DNA of 15,722 nt, from NCBI GenBank assembly GCA_934621705.1, contig CAKTUP010000036.1, positions 1 to 15,722 on the forward strand. Reading direction: 5' to 3'. The stretch's first letter is position 1. Every line of letters begins with the position of its first letter. Below are positions 12,622 to 15,722 of the stretch, in pieces. The notes under the pieces were generated by a model. The model was not told the DNA's origin and did not search any database. It was given only the letters and a program-made list of their open reading frames with translations. Position numbers and translations under genes: made by a program. The DNA is from an uncultured Petrimonas sp. Its GTDB lineage: Bacteria > Bacteroidota > Bacteroidia > Bacteroidales > Dysgonomonadaceae.

Positions 12622-13602
12622 ATGAAACATTTAGAACGCGCCCTCAACGGGCAAAACCAAATTTGGAAGTACATTGTACTGTTTTTAGTCGCCTTCTTCG
12701 GCGGGCAACTGCTTGGAAGCATACCGTTGCAGATTGTGATTCTTTCCAAAACAGTTTTATCCGGCAATTTCGGAAACATCACGCCGCAAAATGCCATGAA
12801 TTTTTCGGCTTTCGGATTATCCAACAACCTGGCTCTTGCCCTGGTTCTACTCTCTTTTGTGACGATTTTTTTCGCCTTCGCACTGCTCGTAAAACCGTTT
12901 CACAAACGAACACTGATGGACACCGTCAATGCCCGGAAACGCCTGCGCGTAAACCGCATCTGGATGGGAATATTGGTTTGGGGCGGACTGCTGATCGTGA
13001 GCTTGATCTTCAGCCTTCTGACTGCCGAAGAAGGAGAAATAGTTTTTCAACTGAATCTTGCCAAGTTTATTCCGCTGCTGCTTATCGTATTGATTTTAAT
13101 ACCGTTTCAAACAAGCGTGGAAGAAATTCTATTCCGCGGCTACCTTGCCCAAGGCGTCGCCGCGCGCACCCGCAGCCGTTGGTGGGCACTGATTATCCCG
13201 ACGGTACTTTTCGGCCTGATGCATAGTTTTAATCCGGAAGTAAAAGAATTTGGCTTTTGGATAACCATGCCGCAGTATATTTTGATGGGCGCGTTGCTGG
13301 GTATCGTTACCATTCTGGACGACGGCTTAGAACTTGCTCTGGGAATACATTTCATCAACAATGCTTTTGCGGCGCTGTTTACCACGCATGCTTCATCGGC
13401 GCTCCAAACCGATGCCATGTTTCTGATAAACAACGTGGACCCGGTAGCGAGTTTGATCGAAGTGATTGTTCTCTGTGTCGTTGCATTCTTTGTTCTACAA
13501 CGCATCTACAAATGGAATTTGGGAATAATGAACAAAAAAGTAGAGATTGAAACGCCGCCCGTGCCCGATCAATTGTTCGTTGAGAGCCCGATAACGGAAT
13601 AG
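12622..13602 (+). CDS. CPBP (Abi/Rce1-like) intramembrane metalloprotease
   Basis: Polytopic membrane protein of 326 residues. Hydrophobic segments lie near 15-42, 66-90, 112-132, 148-162, 185-202, 217-232, 238-255 and 276-293. All three family motifs are visible: EEILFRG with Glu167-Glu168 and Arg172; FGLMH with His201; and HFINN with His243 and Asn247. These residues form the metal site in Rce1/CPBP enzymes, so activity is plausible. Substrates range from prenylated proteins in eukaryotes to bacteriocin self-immunity and signalling in bacteria; none can be inferred here, as no bacteriocin genes are near. The start at 12622 (MKHLERALN) is preferred over the in-frame ATG at 12538, which would overlap the HTH gene and translate the repeat-rich spacer. 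The C-terminal 25 residues are a proline-containing cytoplasmic tail. Confidence 0.92.
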   Translation: MKHLERALNGQNQIWKYIVLFLVAFFGGQLLGSIPLQIVILSKTVLSGNFGNITPQNAMNFSAFGLSNNLALALVLLSFVTIFFAFALLVKPFHKRTLMDTVNARKRLRVNRIWMGILVWGGLLIVSLIFSLLTAEEGEIVFQLNLAKFIPLLLIVLILIPFQTSVEEILFRGYLAQGVAARTRSRWWALIIPTVLFGLMHSFNPEVKEFGFWITMPQYILMGALLGIVTILDDGLELALGIHFINNAFAALFTTHASSALQTDAMFLINNVDPVASLIEVIVLCVVAFFVLQRIYKWNLGIMNKKVEIETPPVPDQLFVESPITE

Positions 13603-13661
13603 TTATATGGACTTTTGCCGGATAAATTAACAAACGGACATCGTTTTACAAATTATTTTCC

Positions 13662-13669
13662 TATCTTTG
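13662..13669 (+). promoter_or_regulatory. Probable promoter -7 box of the TPR/PD40 gene
   Basis: TATCTTTG matches TAnnTTTG exactly and lies 30 bp before the ATG at 13692, giving a leader of about 16 bases. No clear -33 TTTG is present at the expected distance. Confidence 0.6.
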
Positions 13670-13691
13670 AAGATTATATTTCAAGCTTATA

Positions 13692-15113
13692 ATGAAAGTA
13701 CACCACATAATAGTTGCATTGACTCTGTTGTTCGTTCCCGCTCTTTTGGCGGGGCAAACGATGGATGATGCAAGAAAATGGTACCTGGAAGGGAATTATA
13801 CGCAGGCAAAACCGGTTTTCGAAGCCGAATATCAGGCTAATCCCAACAACGCGCCGCTTAACCAATGGCTCGGCGTAATTGCGTTTACCGAAGGCGATTA
13901 TCCAAAAGCGCAGAAGTATCTTGAGTTTGCTTCGCAGAAGAATATTCCGGAATCATTTCTTTATTTAGGACAACTTTATACCAAACTGTACCGGTTTGCC
14001 GATGCCGATAAAGAATTTGCCAAATACGAAAGAGCCAATCGCCGAAACAAGGATGCGCTGGCGAAACTCACCACGCACAAGGAATATGCCGATAAGTTGA
14101 AACGGCTGATTAACCGCACCGAAGACATTCAGATAATCGACAGCGTGATCGTTCCGAAATCCGATTTTCTGTCGGCTTACAAATTAAGCGCAGCAGCGGG
14201 ATCGTTACAGCCGATGAGTAATTTTTTCCGTAATCAGTCCGGTAATAATCAGATTCTTTTTCTCAACGAACGTCAGGACAAGATTTATTATCCGCTGAGC
14301 GATTCGGTTTTCGGCAGCAAACTTTACACGATGGAAAAGCTGCTGGACAACTTCGGCAACGAGAAACGATTATCGGAATCCGTTAATCAAAACGGGAACC
14401 AGGCTTATCCGTTTGTGATGCCCGACGGGCTTACCATCTATTTTTCGTCCACCGGACACGGTTCGCTGGGCGGATACGACCTGTTTGTTACCCGATACAA
14501 CCTGAACACCAATTCACACCTGACGCCCAATCAGTTGAACATGCCGTTTAACTCGCCGTTCAACGATTATATGATGGCCATTGACGAAGAAAAAGGCATC
14601 GGCTGGTTCGCCAGCGACCGTTTTCAACCGAAAGACTCGGTGTGTGTTTATACCTTTATTCCCGTTTCGGGAGTTACGTTACTCGAAAGCGAAGATGCGA
14701 ATTATCTGGCAAACCGCGCAAAGATTTCGTCGATAAAAGATACGTGGAAACCCGATGCCAATTATTCTGCCTTGCTGCAACGTTCGCACACGGCAACAAC
14801 CGCACAACGCACCACGCAAAGAGATTTCACGTTCGTGATCAACGACGAAAACACCTATTATTCGTTGTCGGATTTCAAAAACGCGGGCGCTCGATCGCTG
14901 TTTTCGAAAGCCATCGATTTGGAAAACCGGTTAAAACAGCTCGAAGATGACCTTTCGGCCAAACGCGGCCAACTTGCCGGCGGCTCCGGCGCATCGTCAT
15001 CAGGAGCAAGCATTCTGAGCCTTGAAAAAGAAACCGAAAATATTTACAAGGAAATAGAATCGTTGAAGTTCCGCGCGCGAAACGAAGAAATTAGGAACGG
15101 CGTTGGGCTTTGA
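13692..15113 (+). CDS. Secreted TPR and PD40 (beta-propeller-like) protein
   Basis: A 473-residue exported protein. The signal peptide is residues 1-21 (MKVHHIIVALTLLFVPALLA). Tetratricopeptide-type helices cover about 24-140, with ARKWYLEGNYTQAKPVFEAE at 27-46 and a second unit at 58-80. The region from about 165 to 325 has PD40/WD40-like blades, clearest at AYPFVMPDGLTIYFSSTGH (238-256) followed by GSLGGYDLFVTRYN. A linker of about 50 residues leads to a C-terminal coiled coil (about 405-465) interrupted by a Gly/Ser-rich hinge (429-440). The TPR plus beta-propeller order resembles the start of PorE-type proteins of Bacteroidota, but no OmpA-like domain is present, so I do not call it PorE. 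The role is probably scaffolding in the periplasm or outer membrane. NfeD follows on the same strand. Confidence 0.85.
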   Translation: MKVHHIIVALTLLFVPALLAGQTMDDARKWYLEGNYTQAKPVFEAEYQANPNNAPLNQWLGVIAFTEGDYPKAQKYLEFASQKNIPESFLYLGQLYTKLYRFADADKEFAKYERANRRNKDALAKLTTHKEYADKLKRLINRTEDIQIIDSVIVPKSDFLSAYKLSAAAGSLQPMSNFFRNQSGNNQILFLNERQDKIYYPLSDSVFGSKLYTMEKLLDNFGNEKRLSESVNQNGNQAYPFVMPDGLTIYFSSTGHGSLGGYDLFVTRYNLNTNSHLTPNQLNMPFNSPFNDYMMAIDEEKGIGWFASDRFQPKDSVCVYTFIPVSGVTLLESEDANYLANRAKISSIKDTWKPDANYSALLQRSHTATTAQRTTQRDFTFVINDENTYYSLSDFKNAGARSLFSKAIDLENRLKQLEDDLSAKRGQLAGGSGASSSGASILSLEKETENIYKEIESLKFRARNEEIRNGVGL

Positions 15114-15252
15114 GCATAGAGCGTAGGGCAGGGATATGAATCTTGAAAAAGAACAAAAAACATTAAATAAAACGCTATGAATATTAACCGGTTGGCAAAT
15201 TATTTCAACGCAAAGCCAACCGCTAATAGCCAATAACTAACAGCCGAAAAAT
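15114..15252. other. Spacer before nfeD with hairpin and two mini-ORFs
   Basis: It begins with two 7-base units (GAGCATA, GAGCGTA). Two tiny plus-strand frames overlap by ATGA: 15136-15180 (14 codons, MNLEKEQKTLNKTL) and 15177-15236 (19 codons, MNINRLANYFNAKPTANSQ). An 8-bp perfect stem CGGTTGGC/GCCAACCG (15189-15196 and 15215-15222) lies inside the second. No T-run follows, so it is not a standard terminator. No TAnnTTTG box is evident, so nfeD is probably read from the upstream promoter. Confidence 0.4.
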
Positions 15253-15722
15253 ATGACTTTCAATCTCATCATTGTTGCCGCCTTAGTAATTCTGGGAGTT
15301 GTGTTGCTTCTCATCGAATTTTTCCTGCTTCCCGGAATCAGTATTGCCGGAATCGGAGGAGCCATTTTTATGATTGGCGGCGTTATTTACGCGTACATCT
15401 ATTTAGGTTCCACGACAGGAACGGCCACACTGGTTTTGTCGCTGATAATGCTTGCCGGCGCTTTTGTCTGGCTGGTTAAATCGAAATCGTTGCAGAAAAT
15501 CGCGCTCACTGCCGATATCACCGAAACGGTGGACAACAGCGAACTCAAATCCCTGAAAAAAGGAGATACCGGAGTTGCCGTTTCCCGGCTGAATCCCATC
15601 GGAAAAGTAATGGTGAACGACGTGGTGGTGGAAGGCAAATCGTTCGACGGCGAATTTATCGATGAAGACGCCGAGATTGAAGTAGTTCGCGTGGAAACGT
15701 ATAATGTGGCGGTAAGAAAGAA
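15253..15722 (+). CDS. NfeD-family membrane protein (runs off the window)
   Basis: A short NfeD protein, 156 residues visible without a stop. The known role is as partner of flotillin-like SPFH proteins (FloA/FloT type) in membrane microdomains. Two or three membrane segments are visible at about 5-27, 31-51 and 57-75, with IEFFLLPGISIAGIGGAIF at 21-39, characteristic of NfeD. After them comes the OB-fold domain (about 85-150): LKKGDTGVAVSRLNPIGKVM, then VEGKSFDGEFIDEDAEIEVV, with the NPIGKV stretch typical of the family. Short NfeD proteins are about 150-160 residues, so only a few residues should be missing. I expect a floA-like SPFH gene just beyond the edge. The start at 15253 is the only reasonable ATG. 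Confidence 0.92.
   Translation, partial: MTFNLIIVAALVILGVVLLLIEFFLLPGISIAGIGGAIFMIGGVIYAYIYLGSTTGTATLVLSLIMLAGAFVWLVKSKSLQKIALTADITETVDNSELKSLKKGDTGVAVSRLNPIGKVMVNDVVVEGKSFDGEFIDEDAEIEVVRVETYNVAVRK

Noticed and set aside
12622..13602. Bacteriocin immunity function for the CPBP protease
   Set aside because: No bacteriocin precursor or exporter genes are near; the family alone does not justify this role.
13692..15113. PorE of the type IX secretion system
   Set aside because: The TPR and propeller-like parts fit, but the OmpA-like C-terminal domain is missing and a coiled coil replaces it.

Overview
This window looks like a chromosomal stretch of a Bacteroidota genome, most likely Bacteroidales. 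The evidence is the dapB-lepB pairing, the Bacteroidota-type signal peptidase, a DUF4369/thioredoxin lipoprotein, a PD40/TPR protein followed by NfeD, and repeated TAnnTTTG promoter -7 boxes with little Shine-Dalgarno signal. No rRNA, tRNA, CRISPR array or complete insertion sequence is visible.

Layout. Positions 1-592 (minus) hold the N-terminal two thirds of signal peptidase I (lepB), cut by the window edge. Upstream of it are an AbiEii-type nucleotidyltransferase (610-1266) and a small partner (1269-1604). This probable toxin-antitoxin pair is wedged between lepB and dapB (1652-2377). Next, still on the minus strand, come an NAD-dependent epimerase (2477-3490), a HigA-like antitoxin abutting it (3491-3817), and the C-terminal remnant of a HigB/RelE toxin (3823-4023) behind a promoter and 14-bp-arm palindrome. 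A roughly 400-bp spacer follows. The plus-strand pair gltX (4422-5939) and a PgpH-type HD phosphodiesterase (5965-8043) converges on, and overlaps by 12 bp, a thioredoxin-like lipoprotein (8032-9018, minus). Behind that gene is a gene-free stretch with a 158-nt imperfect hairpin, an orphan antitoxin-like gene (9462-9701, minus) and guaA (9813-11333, minus). The rest is on the plus strand: a frameshifted DUF2975 membrane protein (11591-12284) with its HTH regulator (12339-12545), a CPBP intramembrane protease (12622-13602), a TPR/PD40 secreted protein (13692-15113) and the start of an NfeD protein (15253 to the edge).

How the parts relate. The housekeeping genes (lepB, dapB, gltX, pgpH, guaA) are intact where fully visible. 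The accessory material is mostly small and partly decayed: one intact-looking TA pair, one operon with a decapitated toxin whose promoter and antitoxin now sit directly in front of an epimerase, one antitoxin with no visible toxin, and one frameshifted sensor/regulator pair. Intergenic spacers are rich in short palindromes and short-period repeats. Two GAGACGCA-type palindromes lie directly before genes and add misleading in-frame ATGs upstream of the real starts.

The most interesting points are the possible domestication of the HigBA remnant as a regulator of the epimerase, the 8-T frameshift in DUF2975 with two 14-bp repeats exactly 42 bp apart in its promoter, the nested palindrome in the guaA leader, and the long hairpin ahead of the lipoprotein gene. 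I found no clearly new multi-gene system; these are testable leads. All family assignments come from reading motifs, not from database searches.
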